A stretch of DNA of 64,000 nt from Humidesulfovibrio sp. (GCA_031292175.1 JARLHQ010000027.1:96099-160098); one strand, 5' to 3'; positions 56,514 to 64,000 are shown, counted from the stretch's first letter. Numbers and translations are program-made. The notes: generated by a model from the letters alone, not told the origin.

Positions 56514-56790
56514 GGGTCCGCCTTGGGGCTGGGAACTGGTTTTGCCGCTGGCGGTTTGCCTGCGCGGCGGTCGCGCCTGGGCGGCACGCGCCGCACGCTG
56601 CCTGCTTCGCTCCTGGGGCGGGGTTTGTCAACTGGGGGAGAGGGACGGCGGGTGCGACGCAGACCCCTTCCGCACGGTTAAGCCTCTCTCTCTGGCTTAA
56701 AATCATCTTTCTTCTTTACCCCATTTTTTACCCCACGTGGCACCTCTACAATCCTTTCCTCAGACCTTATGCGTGCTCCCTATCCCAAAG
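56514..56790. other. Intergenic stretch with no supported gene
   Basis: No ORF I can support. It contains TTAAGCC/GGCTTAA (56678-56684, 56694-56700), a 7-bp inverted repeat separated by nine bases that could be an operator, and a near-repeat of TACCCCA around an A/T-rich tract. Likely promoter region of the coiled-coil/TPR operon. Confidence 0.45.
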
Positions 56791-56824
56791 AGAAGGCCCG
56801 CCGCTTGCGCGACGGGCCTTTGTT
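56791..56824 (-). terminator. Terminator of the nrfHA operon (possibly bidirectional)
   Basis: AAGGCCCG / CGGGCCTT outer stem with an inner CG-CTTG-CG part. Followed on the minus strand by CTTCTCTTT, and on the plus strand by TTTGTT. Confidence 0.8.
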
Positions 56825-56849
56825 CTGCCGTTATCTGAGGGCGGTCAGC

Positions 56850-58322
56850 CTAGAACAGGTCCTGTACGCCGCTCGGGTCCTTGAACTCCTGGGACTTATC
56901 CCACTTGAGCGCCTTGCTGCCCCGGTTCTCCAGGTACTTGGAGAGCTCCAGGTCGATCTTCACCGGCACGTCCACGCCCGCCTTGGTGAGCGCCTGGCGC
57001 AGCAGGCCCTCGCCCTTGGCGGCGAAGGCGACGGAATCGCCCAGCACGCGCATGGCCTCGGTCGGGTTGTGGAAGCCGATGGAATTTTCCGCGCCGATGA
57101 ACAGACTGCGGTAGAAGGCCTGCTCGTAGTAGTCCTTGGCCTTGTCGTACAGGGCCTTGTCGATGACCTTGCCCTCCGCCTGGGCCTTGTGCGTGGTTTC
57201 AAACAGCTTGGCCAAGGCGGCCGTGGCGTTGCCCGCGCGGATCTCCAGGCCGACCGTGCGGTCCTGGATGGCCGTCACCTGCTCCTTGAGCCAGGCGGGC
57301 GTCTCGGTGTGGCACTGGCGGCAGGCCTTCATGTCGTTCTTGAGCGGGCTCATGACGCGGTGGTCGCTGAACTTGTGCACGCCTTCCTTGGTGTAGGGCA
57401 TGTGGCAGTCCGCGCAGGCGGCCCCGGCCTTCCAGTGCACGCTGTTGTTGGAGAAGAGCTCAAACTCCGGGTGGCGCAGGAAGGCCAGCTTGAACCCGGT
57501 GACGCTCTGCGTCCACTCGCCGTTGGCGGGATCGGAACGCAAGACCTTGATGATGTTTTCGATGGTGATGCCGCCCCACTTGCTGCCGGCCCACGGGAAG
57601 AACAGACCGACGGAGTGCATCTCCTTGTTCTTGGGGATGCAATAGGAGACGTGGCACTGCGCGCAGACGGAGGTGCGCATCTCCTGGCGGGTCAGGTTCT
57701 TCGGATCGACCTTGAGCGCGGCGAGCCCAGCGCCGAGGGTGAAGCCGCGCGAGATCTTGAGGGTCATGTCCTTGTTGTCGTGGCAGTCGATGCAGGCCAC
57801 ACCAAGCTCCCGGTTCTTCTCAGGAATCTTGGCCAGGATCTCCTTGTAGGGCTTCTGGTAATAGTCCATGCCCAGCTGCTTCTGCAACTGGGGCGCGTAC
57901 GGGGTCTTGCAGGAGAGGCACACGCCACCGGCCTTCAGCCGCGAGGAATCGACGTCCAACTGGTCGCGCAGCATGCGCGCGTGGCCCTTGGGCTCGTTGT
58001 ACTCCACGCCGAAGCCCCAACCGTTGAACAAGAGCGCCATGTACGGATACTCGGCCAGCTTGTCGTAGCTCAGGTGGTCGGCGTCGAAGCCGCGCTTGTA
58101 CTTGCTCTTCCCCGCGGGCTCCGGCTCGCTGGTCTTCTTCCAGGTCTCATACTCTTCCGGATAGGCCTTGCCCCACACGTCGGGATCGATCTCGCCATCC
58201 GGGATGGTGACGGTTTTGACCATTTCCGGCTTGCGCGGCGCACAGCCGTAAGGAATGAAGAAGTACGCCAGGGCCAGGGCCACACCGGCGATGAACAGGG
58301 TTCTCTTGCTTCGCAATGCCAT
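56850..58322 (-). CDS. nrfA: Pentahaem cytochrome c nitrite reductase NrfA
   Basis: A 490-aa periplasmic ammonia-forming nitrite reductase. The active-site haem 1 has the NrfA-specific C-x2-C-K (CLSCK, near residue 134), and four further sites CIDCH, CAQCH, CADCH and CRQCH complete five haems. N-terminal membrane/export helix: RTLFIAGVALALAYFFIPYG. The His of the active site is expected near SDHRVMSP. ATG 58322 follows GGAGGAGCG. It reduces nitrite to ammonium with six electrons delivered by NrfH, encoded 101 bp upstream. Confidence 0.97.
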   Translation of the reverse strand: MALRSKRTLFIAGVALALAYFFIPYGCAPRKPEMVKTVTIPDGEIDPDVWGKAYPEEYETWKKTSEPEPAGKSKYKRGFDADHLSYDKLAEYPYMALLFNGWGFGVEYNEPKGHARMLRDQLDVDSSRLKAGGVCLSCKTPYAPQLQKQLGMDYYQKPYKEILAKIPEKNRELGVACIDCHDNKDMTLKISRGFTLGAGLAALKVDPKNLTRQEMRTSVCAQCHVSYCIPKNKEMHSVGLFFPWAGSKWGGITIENIIKVLRSDPANGEWTQSVTGFKLAFLRHPEFELFSNNSVHWKAGAACADCHMPYTKEGVHKFSDHRVMSPLKNDMKACRQCHTETPAWLKEQVTAIQDRTVGLEIRAGNATAALAKLFETTHKAQAEGKVIDKALYDKAKDYYEQAFYRSLFIGAENSIGFHNPTEAMRVLGDSVAFAAKGEGLLRQALTKAGVDVPVKIDLELSKYLENRGSKALKWDKSQEFKDPSGVQDLF

Positions 58323-58423
58323 CTCGCTCCTCCTCCCGTGAAATGCGTTGTTCCCCTGCAACGGAGAAATTCATAGGCAAATGTTCCGGGCCTCTCGTGG
58401 ACCGCCGCGCACCGGCGGCAGGC

Positions 58424-58885
58424 CTACCTCGTTTCGATCACCCCGCTGTGCTTGTGCATCATGCCCCGGTGGCAGTCCGTGCAGTCGCGCTCCTGGCTGA
58501 TCATGGCGACCGTCTCCGAGTGGCAGCGGATGCAGTTGGCATGTACCACCTCGCGCCCATGCTCGGTGATGGTGATGTCGTCGGGCACATGTCCGGCGTT
58601 GAAAAGGATCAGGTCCTTCATGCCGTCTATGGACTTCCATAGGTAGTGTATCGGCATGTTTTCATTTGGCAAATGGCATTCAACGCAGATTTCTCTGCGG
58701 TGTGCGCCCGCGTGGAACCAGGCCTCGTACTGGGCCTCGTGCACATGGCACGAGGAGCAGAACTCCGGCGTTTCCGACTTCGCGAGCAGTTTAGGCGGCC
58801 CGACCATAAGGAAGAGAGCCACCGCCAGGGCCGCCGCGCCCCCCAGCAGGACTAGCCTCAGCCTTCCCGACTTTCTTTCACTCAT
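58424..58885 (-). CDS. nrfH: Tetrahaem quinol dehydrogenase NrfH
   Basis: A 153-aa NapC/NirT-family membrane cytochrome. One N-terminal helix (LRLVLLGGAAALAVALFLMV), then CSSCH, CVECH, CIRCH and CTDCH. It oxidises menaquinol and passes electrons to NrfA in the periplasm. ATG 58885 has GGTGGGTGG upstream. First gene of the nrfHA operon, controlled by an FNR-like site upstream. Confidence 0.96.
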   Translation of the reverse strand: MSERKSGRLRLVLLGGAAALAVALFLMVGPPKLLAKSETPEFCSSCHVHEAQYEAWFHAGAHRREICVECHLPNENMPIHYLWKSIDGMKDLILFNAGHVPDDITITEHGREVVHANCIRCHSETVAMISQERDCTDCHRGMMHKHSGVIETR

Positions 58886-58996
58886 CCACCCACCGCCTTG
58901 ATGTGAAACGTGACGCCCGCCGGATTGCTCCACGACAGGCAAGCACCTGTCGGCGCTCAACAAACACCCCTCCGTGAGCGCCGCATACAGAATCGG

Positions 58997-59037
58997 ATCT
59001 TACCCTATTGTCTGCCAAAAGAATTGACTTAGGTCAA
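58997..59037 (-). promoter_or_regulatory. nrfHA promoter with FNR/CRP-type operator
   Basis: TTGAC-TTAG-GTCAA (59024-59037) is a perfect 5-4-5 palindrome close to the FNR consensus TTGAT-N4-ATCAA. TAAGAT at 58997-59002 (minus strand) would be the -10, placing the palindrome centre near -41.5, the position for class II activation by an FNR/HcpR-type regulator. Predicted only from sequence. Confidence 0.65.
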
Positions 59038-59082
59038 GCCGATAGAGGGGCAGACGCTCATTCCCCGCCCCCCAGGCAAACA

Positions 59083-59117
59083 AAAGCCCCCGCCAGTCCG
59101 ACCGGACCAGCGGGGGC
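59083..59117 (-). terminator. Terminator of the sufCB operon
   Basis: GCCCCCGC / GCGGGGGC with an inner TCCG-ACCGGA stem; on the minus strand followed by TTTTGTTT. It ends the minus-strand sufCB transcript about 30 bp past the sufB stop, just before the nrf promoter. Confidence 0.82.
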
Positions 59118-59142
59118 GCTGCTGCGTTTTGTGCGGCGTACG

Positions 59143-60300
59143 CTACATGGCGTTCGCGTCGATCTTCTCCACCTGCTCCTGGATGGCCTTGGCCAGCGGA
59201 CCTTCAAGGCCCATGATGTCCACGTTCAGGAAGCCGCGCACGATGGTCGAGGTGGCCTCGGCCTCGTCCATGCCGCGCGCCATGAGGTACTCGATCTCGT
59301 CCTGGGCGATCTTGCCCACGGCGGCCTCGTGCGAGAGGTCTCCGCCCTCCACCGAGACATCCAGCTCAGGCACGGCCAGCATCTGCCCGCCGCCCAGGAT
59401 GAGCCCCTTGCACTCCAGGTGCCCCCGGCAGGGCGCGGCGTTGCCCGCGATGTGCCCGCGCGCGATGTTCACGCCGCCGGTGGTGATGGCGCGGCTGATG
59501 ATCTCGCAGCGGGTGTCGGGCGCGTTCATGATGACGCGGTTGCCGCAGTCCACGTTGGAGCCCTCGGGCGTGACGATGACGGAATTGAAGCGGGCGATGC
59601 CGCCCCGGCCGTTCAGGTGGATGGCCGGGTACATCTGCAGGGTGCCCACGGCGTTCAGGAGCACGTAGTTGCTCTGGAACACGCCGCCCTCCTCCACCAC
59701 GCCGACGGAGCGCGGGCGCACCGAGGCGTTCTCGCCCCAGTTGTGGATCATGGTGAAGGTGAGCTTGCCGCCCTTTTTCACGTAATATTCGGTGATGCCC
59801 AGGTGCGCGGCGTGGGTGCCGCCATGCGCCGTGGAGCAGCCGGTCATGATGTGCACCTCGCTGCCTTCCTCGACAATGACGATGTTGTGCACGTTCTGGC
59901 CCGCGCCATCGGCCTTGAGGAACAGGCAGGACTGCACGGGTTTGCTGATCTTCACGCCCGGCTTGGTGCGGATGAAGTAGCCGCCGTGAGTGTTGTCGGC
60001 CACGGTCCTGGTGAACTCGTCCTTGTCGCGGTCCACGAGTTTCCAGGCGTATTCCGGCAGGCCGTCGTAGCGCTTCATGGCCACCTTGATATCCAGGAGC
60101 TCAAGGCCGGGGTCGCGCGTTTCGCAGTGCACGGTCGACTGGTCCATATGCATGAACAGCGCGCTGCCGTCGCCCGCGTCCAGATCCACGCCCGCGTAGA
60201 GGATGCGGTTCTTGTCGTGCGCGTCCAGGGTGCGCAGGTCGGTGATTTCCCCATGCTCGATGCCGCTGAAGGTGTAATCGGAAAGCTTCACGTCCTTCAT
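59143..60300 (-). CDS. sufB: SufB/SufD-family iron-sulfur scaffold (SmsB-like)
   Basis: A 385-aa beta-helix protein of the SufBD family: VHNIVIVEEGSEVHIMTGCS, VVEEGGVFQSNYVLLNAVGT, GHLECKGLILGGGQM and LSHEAAVGKIAQDEIEYLMA (the Suf C-terminal signature, containing the conserved His). It forms the cluster-assembly complex with SufC. As the only SufBD member here it fits the minimal two-gene SUF system. It starts 10 bp after sufC. Confidence 0.9.
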   Translation of the reverse strand: MKDVKLSDYTFSGIEHGEITDLRTLDAHDKNRILYAGVDLDAGDGSALFMHMDQSTVHCETRDPGLELLDIKVAMKRYDGLPEYAWKLVDRDKDEFTRTVADNTHGGYFIRTKPGVKISKPVQSCLFLKADGAGQNVHNIVIVEEGSEVHIMTGCSTAHGGTHAAHLGITEYYVKKGGKLTFTMIHNWGENASVRPRSVGVVEEGGVFQSNYVLLNAVGTLQMYPAIHLNGRGGIARFNSVIVTPEGSNVDCGNRVIMNAPDTRCEIISRAITTGGVNIARGHIAGNAAPCRGHLECKGLILGGGQMLAVPELDVSVEGGDLSHEAAVGKIAQDEIEYLMARGMDEAEATSTIVRGFLNVDIMGLEGPLAKAIQEQVEKIDANAM

Positions 60301-60310
60301 ATCGTCTCCC

Positions 60311-61096
60311 TTACAGCACGATCTGCCCGGGGACGGGCGCGTTCAGGCATTTGATGCATTCCTGGTAGCCATAGCTGCGGATGTGCTCCAGGATGTCGCG
60401 GGGGCGCGCCTCGCAACACAGATGGCCCTGGTAGAGCACCTGGCCGCGGTCGGCGTTGATGTAGTCCAGAATATAGCCGGTGTGGGTGATGATGAGCCCG
60501 CTCGTGCGCAGTTTGCACTTGAGCGGCTTGACGCAGGCGCCGGGAGGCACGTCCACCTCACCATCCAGCATGCGGCGCACCACCTTGCCGATGAGCTGCA
60601 TATTCTCCAGGTCCACGCCGCTCTCCGGCTCGTCGAAGAGCACGAAGCTGGGCTTCTGGGCCATGAGCTGCAGAAGCTCCGAGCGCTTGATCTCGCCGCC
60701 GGAGAAGCCAGCGTTGATGTCGCGCTCCAGGAAGTCCGTAAAGTTGACCTTGCCAGCCAGGACCTCGGGGTCGACCTCGCGGCCGCGCGCGCACATCCGC
60801 ACCAGGTGCCTGGTCTTAAGGCCACGGATGGTGGGCGGACGCTGGAAGCTCATGCCGATGCCCAGCCGGGCGCGCTCGTACATGGGCATGCGGGTGATGT
60901 CCTGGCCGCGGAAGAGAATGCGGCCGCCGGTGACATTGTATCCGGAAAAACCCATGAGGGTCATGAGCAGTGATGTTTTGCCGGAGCCGTTGGGTCCGAA
61001 GAGGATGAAGGTCTCGCCCTCGCTGATGTGCAGATTGATGCCGCGCAGCACTTCCTTGTCGCCGATGCTGACGCGCAGATCCTCGATTTTGAGCAT
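60311..61096 (-). CDS. sufC: SufC ATPase of the minimal SUF system, with extra C-terminal cysteines
   Basis: A 261-aa ABC-type ATPase: GPNGSGKTSLLMTLMG, INAGFSGGEIKRSELLQLMA (SufC-type signature), and FVLFDEPESGVDLENMQLIG (Walker B). The C-terminal region is unusual in holding several cysteines (CVKPLKCK, LCCEA, ECIKCLN). It powers cluster assembly with SufB. The in-frame reading could extend to a GTG at 61147; ATG at 61096 is preferred because it gives the family's normal N-terminus. Confidence 0.9.
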   Translation of the reverse strand: MLKIEDLRVSIGDKEVLRGINLHISEGETFILFGPNGSGKTSLLMTLMGFSGYNVTGGRILFRGQDITRMPMYERARLGIGMSFQRPPTIRGLKTRHLVRMCARGREVDPEVLAGKVNFTDFLERDINAGFSGGEIKRSELLQLMAQKPSFVLFDEPESGVDLENMQLIGKVVRRMLDGEVDVPPGACVKPLKCKLRTSGLIITHTGYILDYINADRGQVLYQGHLCCEARPRDILEHIRSYGYQECIKCLNAPVPGQIVL

Positions 61097-61289
61097 GGAC
61101 GCCTCGCTTTTCCCCGCCTGGTTTTCGCTCCCGCGCACCTGGGTCACGGCGGGCAGGGGGAGTGTTTCCTACCGATTTTGGCGGCTGAAGTCCAGCCGCC
61201 CCCCCCTGCCCGTCCGGCATGGGACCGGGCGCCCCTGGCGCTTTGCTCCGCCAGAGCTTTCATGTATCCTTTTGGAAGCGAGGCACCGT

Positions 61290-62057
61290 ATGAAGAAGAA
61301 GCTCAATTCCCTGGACGCGCTGGCCGAACTCAAACTCGAAGGCACAAAGCCGGGCCTGCTGGCCCAGGCCAAGGCCGCCCTGCGCCAGGGCAAGCAGGGC
61401 CAAGTGGCCCCCACCAAGCCGCAGGCGAAGCAGGCCGCGCCCGCCCCGGCGCAAGGCGACGACGCGCAGGACGACTCGCTGTTCTTCAGCGCCATGCAGG
61501 GCGTGGAGCAGATCAGCGGCGCGGGCAGGCAGATCCAGCCGCCTCCGCCGCCCACGCCGGAGCTGCCCCTGGATGACGCCGATCCCGAGGCCAAGCTCAT
61601 GCGCCAGGCCATGCAGGGCGACGTGGACTTCGAGCTGGAGCTTTCCGAGGAGTACATGCACGGCTTCGTGCGCGGGCTGGATTCCAAGATCTTCCAGCAG
61701 CTCAAGGCCGGACGCTTAAGCGCGGAGGGCAACCTGGACCTGCACGGCCAGAACGCGGACCAGGCCCTGGACTCGCTTCTGTTCTTCATGCGCGAGAGCT
61801 ACCTCGCCGGCAGGCGCATGGTGCTGGTGATTCCCGGCCGGGGCAAGAACTCGCCGCGCGGCCTGGGCATTCTGCGCCAGGAGCTGCAGACCTGGCTTAC
61901 GCGCGAACCGCTCCGGCGCATCGTGCTGGCCTTTTGCACGGCCCAGCCCAGGGACGGCGGCACGGGGGCGGTCTATGTGCTCCTGCGCAAGATGAAGAAA
62001 AGCCAGGGCAAGGTGGCCTGGGACAAGCAGATGAACTGGGAAGATTTGGAACGCTGA
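61290..62057 (+). CDS. Smr-domain protein
   Basis: A 255-aa protein. The N-terminal 110 residues are Pro/Gln/Ala-rich and probably disordered. The Smr domain (~160-240) has NLDLHGQNADQALDSLLFFM and VLVIPGRGKNSPRGLG, matching LDxHG and the GxGxxSP turn of MutS2-type Smr endonucleases (HGRGxH is degenerate). Possible roles are nicking DNA or ribosome rescue, as for SmrB/MutS2. ATG 61290; divergent from sufC. Confidence 0.85.
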   Translation: MKKKLNSLDALAELKLEGTKPGLLAQAKAALRQGKQGQVAPTKPQAKQAAPAPAQGDDAQDDSLFFSAMQGVEQISGAGRQIQPPPPPTPELPLDDADPEAKLMRQAMQGDVDFELELSEEYMHGFVRGLDSKIFQQLKAGRLSAEGNLDLHGQNADQALDSLLFFMRESYLAGRRMVLVIPGRGKNSPRGLGILRQELQTWLTREPLRRIVLAFCTAQPRDGGTGAVYVLLRKMKKSQGKVAWDKQMNWEDLER

Positions 62058-62263
62058 GACCGGCCAAACCCGGCCAGTTGCGCCCCCTGGGACCAAAGCA
62101 CCGCGCGCCTGGCAACGCTCCGCAGCAAATGCGCCTCTGCGCAATGCACACGACCGTGCCGCATGGAGCAATTACCGGCCGCTCATGTCGCCCCTTGCCA
62201 GCCGCCCTTCCGCGATGTATACACCGCGTCTCGAAACGGCACCACGCCCGCCTCACAAAGTGC

Positions 62264-62357
62264 GGAGAGGTAGCGAAGTGGCCGTACCGCGCCCGACTCG
62301 AAATCGGGTTACGGACTAATAATCCGTACGTGGGTTCGAATCCCACCCTCTCCGCCA
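62264..62357 (+). tRNA. tRNA-Ser (anticodon CGA)
   Basis: Acceptor stem GGAGAGG paired with CCTCTCC, discriminator G, encoded CCA. Anticodon arm CCCGA-CTCGAAA-TCGGG places CGA at positions 34-36, reading UCG. The long variable arm TACGGA/TCCGTA and the T-arm GTGGGTTCGAATCCCAC confirm a class II serine tRNA. Confidence 0.95.
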
Positions 62358-62450
62358 CCCTTCACCCAAGCCACCGGCATCACAGCTACTTCATGTCCAG
62401 CTAGGCTTCTCGGCTTCCCACTGCTCCACAATGGTGCTACACATTGGAGC

Positions 62451-62535
62451 ATGAACGATATGCCGAAGTGCCCGCCAGGAGTCTTCCGCCGGAAGACCTC
62501 GGCCAACTACCAGTACCGCCGCCGCGTTAGTAAAC
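62451..62535 (+). pseudogene. Tyrosine integrase, N-terminal fragment cut by a Mu-like end
   Basis: From ATG 62451 the frame reads MNDMPKCPPGVFRRKTSANY then QYRRRV, which resembles the start of phage/island integrases (MPK-P-GLF-RG--YYFRRRVP). After RRRV the reading runs into the 22-bp end repeats and stops at 62585, so only ~28 codons of the integrase remain. It lies about 90 bp downstream of the tRNA-Ser, the normal place of such an integrase. Confidence 0.55.
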
Positions 62536-62575
62536 CGGCGCGCAATTTGGCACTGATCGGCGCGCAATTCGGCAC
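62536..62575. repeat. Two adjacent transposase-binding-like repeats (Mu-type right end)
   Basis: CGGCGCGCAATTTGGCAC (62536-62553) and CGGCGCGCAATTCGGCAC (62558-62575) differ by one base and are spaced 22 bp apart, the spacing of adjacent MuA sites R1 and R2 in phage Mu. The outer sequence TAAACCGGCGCGC resembles the Mu right end in its TGAAGCGGCGCAC layout. The true boundary is a few bases left of 62536. Confidence 0.6.
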
Positions 62576-62648
62576 AACTCGCTAACGCTCCCCTCACACT
62601 TTTTTCACGCCCCCGGCGGAGCCCTTTTGCCTCGCCGGGGGCGTGTAC

Positions 62649-63491
62649 TTATACCCCCTTGCAGGCGAGCGCCTGTTCCTCTCCCTCCGGCTTCAGATAG
62701 GGCCGCACCGGTAGCCGCAGACGCGAGCGCCAGTTCCGCTTCAGGAAGAACACATACCGGAACTGGCGCAAGGTCATGCGCTTGGCCCGGTGCAGGTTCT
62801 GCCGCAAGTGCTCCCCGCGCTGGCCACCTTTCAGGTGCGCCGTCAGCAGCATCTTGTGGTAGGTCTCGCCGTCCAGCTCGTAAAACTCCGTCACATGGTG
62901 CCCGCAGTACAGGAAGTTCGCGGCCTGGTAGACCACGCCCCAGCGGCCGCAGCGCTCGTCCGCAAAGCTCTGAATCCACGCTACGGTGGGCATGGCCCGG
63001 CGGATGTACTTGATGGCCTGGGAAATGGCCCGGCTCTCGCTGTTGCGCGGGGCCGCGTCCGAAAGCCACATGCGGTTCAGCTCCAGGTACTGCCCCTGCA
63101 CTGTGTCCGCCACCACCTTGCCCGCGCGCGCCGGGCAAAGCGCATACCCGAACTGAAGCACCCCGCACTGCTGGCCCGCGAGGTACACGCCCAGGTGCAG
63201 GTAGGAGTTGTTCACGATGCGGTGCGAGTAGTGGTGTTCGATGATGATCGCCCTGGCCTGGCGGCAGGGGATGAGGGCCACGAAAAACTCGCGGCTCCCA
63301 AACCCCTGGCACCCGGTCGGGCCTTCAATGTATCCCGCATGGTCGCCCTGCGGGGGCTGGTAATCACTTATCGTCGGTGGATGATACTGTTTCGGGCTTG
63401 GTGGCCACGCGAGCGCTCCGGGGAGGCTCGCAGGCCTTCTGCGTTGGGGCTCGTGGCCCTCACGAAATTGAACTGCCCGCATCGCGGGCAT
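62649..63491 (-). CDS. mom: Mom-like DNA adenine modification protein of a Mu-like prophage
   Basis: A 280-aa reading (start uncertain). The core FFVALIPCRQARAIIIEHHY, FGYALCPARAGKVVADTV, and YLELNRMWLSDAAPRNSESR-type segments match Mu Mom, a GNAT-related enzyme that converts adenine to N6-(methylcarbamoyl)adenine to defend phage DNA from host restriction. It overlaps the end of com, as in Mu, so translation is probably Com-dependent. ATG 63491 lies within com; a shorter start is possible. It is transcribed toward the predicted right end. Confidence 0.8.
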   Translation of the reverse strand: MPAMRAVQFREGHEPQRRRPASLPGALAWPPSPKQYHPPTISDYQPPQGDHAGYIEGPTGCQGFGSREFFVALIPCRQARAIIIEHHYSHRIVNNSYLHLGVYLAGQQCGVLQFGYALCPARAGKVVADTVQGQYLELNRMWLSDAAPRNSESRAISQAIKYIRRAMPTVAWIQSFADERCGRWGVVYQAANFLYCGHHVTEFYELDGETYHKMLLTAHLKGGQRGEHLRQNLHRAKRMTLRQFRYVFFLKRNWRSRLRLPVRPYLKPEGEEQALACKGV

Positions 63492-63565
63492 TTGATGGTC
63501 AGCGCCAGGGCCTCGCCCTTGGCCAGAAGCCGATTACAGTTGCCGCACCTGATCTCCTTGTCCAT
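63368..63565 (-). CDS. com: Com-like zinc-finger translational activator
   Basis: A 65-aa protein: IRCGNCNRLLAKGEALALTI then KCPRCGQFNFVRA gives the CxxC ... CxxC zinc finger of phage Mu Com, which unmasks the mom start codon. ATG 63565 has AAAGGA eight bases upstream. The C-terminal tail runs into the mom frame. Confidence 0.82.
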   Translation of the reverse strand: MDKEIRCGNCNRLLAKGEALALTIKCPRCGQFNFVRATSPNAEGLRASPERSRGHQARNSIIHRR

Positions 63566-63710
63566 GGTTCCTTTTGACGGTTGCGCCTTGGCCTGCTAGC
63601 CTCCGGTACCCCGTGCGCACGGGCCGGAGAGCGGCTTCGGCCGTGGTCCAGTGGTGGTACACCGGGCCAGTGGGGGAGCGATCCACTCCCCTGCCTCTCC
63701 CATTCAAACG

Positions 63711-63738
63711 ACGGCGGGGCCTGCAAAGGCCCCGCCGT
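63711..63738 (-). terminator. Hairpin terminator after the partial phage gene
   Basis: ACGGCGGGGCC-TGCAAA-GGCCCCGCCGT, an 11-bp perfect stem; on the minus strand only a short T-tract follows, so efficiency is uncertain. The stretch 63566-63710 between it and com probably contains the com/mom promoter and includes one GATC near 63680. Confidence 0.6.
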
Positions 63739-63756
63739 TGCACTGAAAGATCCTCG

Positions 63757-64000
63757 TTAAACCACCGGATTGGCCGTCGCGCGGGTAGTGACATACGCCA
63801 CATAGGCGCCCACCGCCGCCCAGCTCGCGGGCATCCGCAAGGCCTCCTGGTGCGCGGCGACCTCCTGGCGCGTCATGCCCAGGAACCCTCCGTCCGCGTC
63901 CAGGCTGGGCACGTCGGCCATGTAGGCGGGCACGTCCACCACCACGCTCGGATAGGCCGAGGGCGCGGGGCCGGTGTAGCCGCCGGGCAGTCCGCTTGTG
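63757..64000 (-). CDS. Prophage protein, 3' part only
   Basis: The frame is open to the right edge. The visible ~80 residues (TSGLPGGYTGPAPSAYPSVV ... FLGMTRQEVAAHQEALRMPA, ending ATANPVV) match nothing I recognise. Its position upstream of com suggests a tail or host-range gene of the Mu-like prophage. The 5' end lies beyond the window. Confidence 0.5.
   Translation of the reverse strand, partial: TSGLPGGYTGPAPSAYPSVVVDVPAYMADVPSLDADGGFLGMTRQEVAAHQEALRMPASWAAVGAYVAYVTTRATANPVV

Noticed and set aside
62607..62644. Hairpin downstream of mom as a terminator
   Set aside because: The 12-bp stem is perfect but followed by A-rich, not U-rich, sequence on the transcribed strand, so it is not a standard intrinsic terminator.
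63610..63700. tRNA-like pattern between com and the partial phage gene
   Set aside because: A D-arm-like GGTCCAGTGG stretch is present but there is no GTTCRA T-arm or acceptor pairing.

Overview
The window is high-GC chromosomal DNA from a bacterium that most resembles a sulfate-reducing Desulfovibrio relative (Desulfovibrionaceae, Desulfobacterota). The grounds are a membrane NrfH/NrfA nitrite reductase pair, a two-gene SufC-SufB iron-sulfur system, FeoA/FeoB with a Cys-rich Feo-associated peptide, a short ~640-aa aconitase beside a SurA-type foldase, a HesB-like gene that needs UGA read as selenocysteine, and heavy use of FNR-type TTGAC-N4-GTCAA sequence. This is inferred from gene content; no rRNA is present.

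Layout. 1-2240 (minus): part of a branched-chain amino acid ABC importer (livG, substrate-binding lipoprotein, start of livH). 2485-8352 (plus): a chorismate-mutase/EPSP-synthase-like fusion of doubtful activity, a small coiled-coil protein, aconitase and a membrane-anchored peptidyl-prolyl isomerase. 8481-9669: an HxlR regulator divergent from a flavodoxin-like oxidoreductase, with a clear palindromic operator between them. 10046-11412: arsenite methyltransferase and a SigZ-type sigma factor, followed on the minus strand by a small Cys-rich reading frame interrupted by UGA. 12189-14993: ferrous iron uptake (feo). 15263-16561: RidA, then two IscA/HesB paralogs, one with Cys and one with UGA at the ligand position. 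16748-19535: TetR, PyrR, shikimate kinase, a CxxC metal-binding protein and a hemerythrin.

19869-34495 is a surface-glycan and protein-glycosylation region: a methyltransferase/kinase-like fusion, asparagine synthase, glycosyltransferases, and a complete bacillosamine set (PglF dehydratase, PglE aminotransferase, PglD acetyltransferase, PglC-like phosphoglycosyltransferase). It is interrupted by a lower-GC aminotransferase/epimerase pair and IS3 remnants. 34758-40604 (minus) holds a chemoreceptor with a sigma-28-like promoter and a sensor kinase / lipoprotein / sigma-54 activator trio arranged like GlrK-QseG-GlrR.

40676-49960 is mostly minus strand: metallophosphoesterase, BenE transporter, a short [2Fe-2S] BFD-like protein, class IV aminotransferase, aspartate-semialdehyde dehydrogenase, MetF, and a compact AMP-ligase / acyl carrier protein / GNAT-like acyltransferase cluster of unknown product. 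50194-56513 is housekeeping: Nudix, ABC-F, GIY-YIG, radical SAM, ThiL, TrmO, TPR. 56850-61096 has nrfHA with an FNR-type operator at about -41.5 and sufCB. 61290-64000 has an Smr protein and tRNA-Ser(CGA). Next to the tRNA is an integrase start that is cut by what looks like the right end of a Mu-like prophage: two adjacent 22-bp-spaced repeats followed by mom and com, both reading toward the end.
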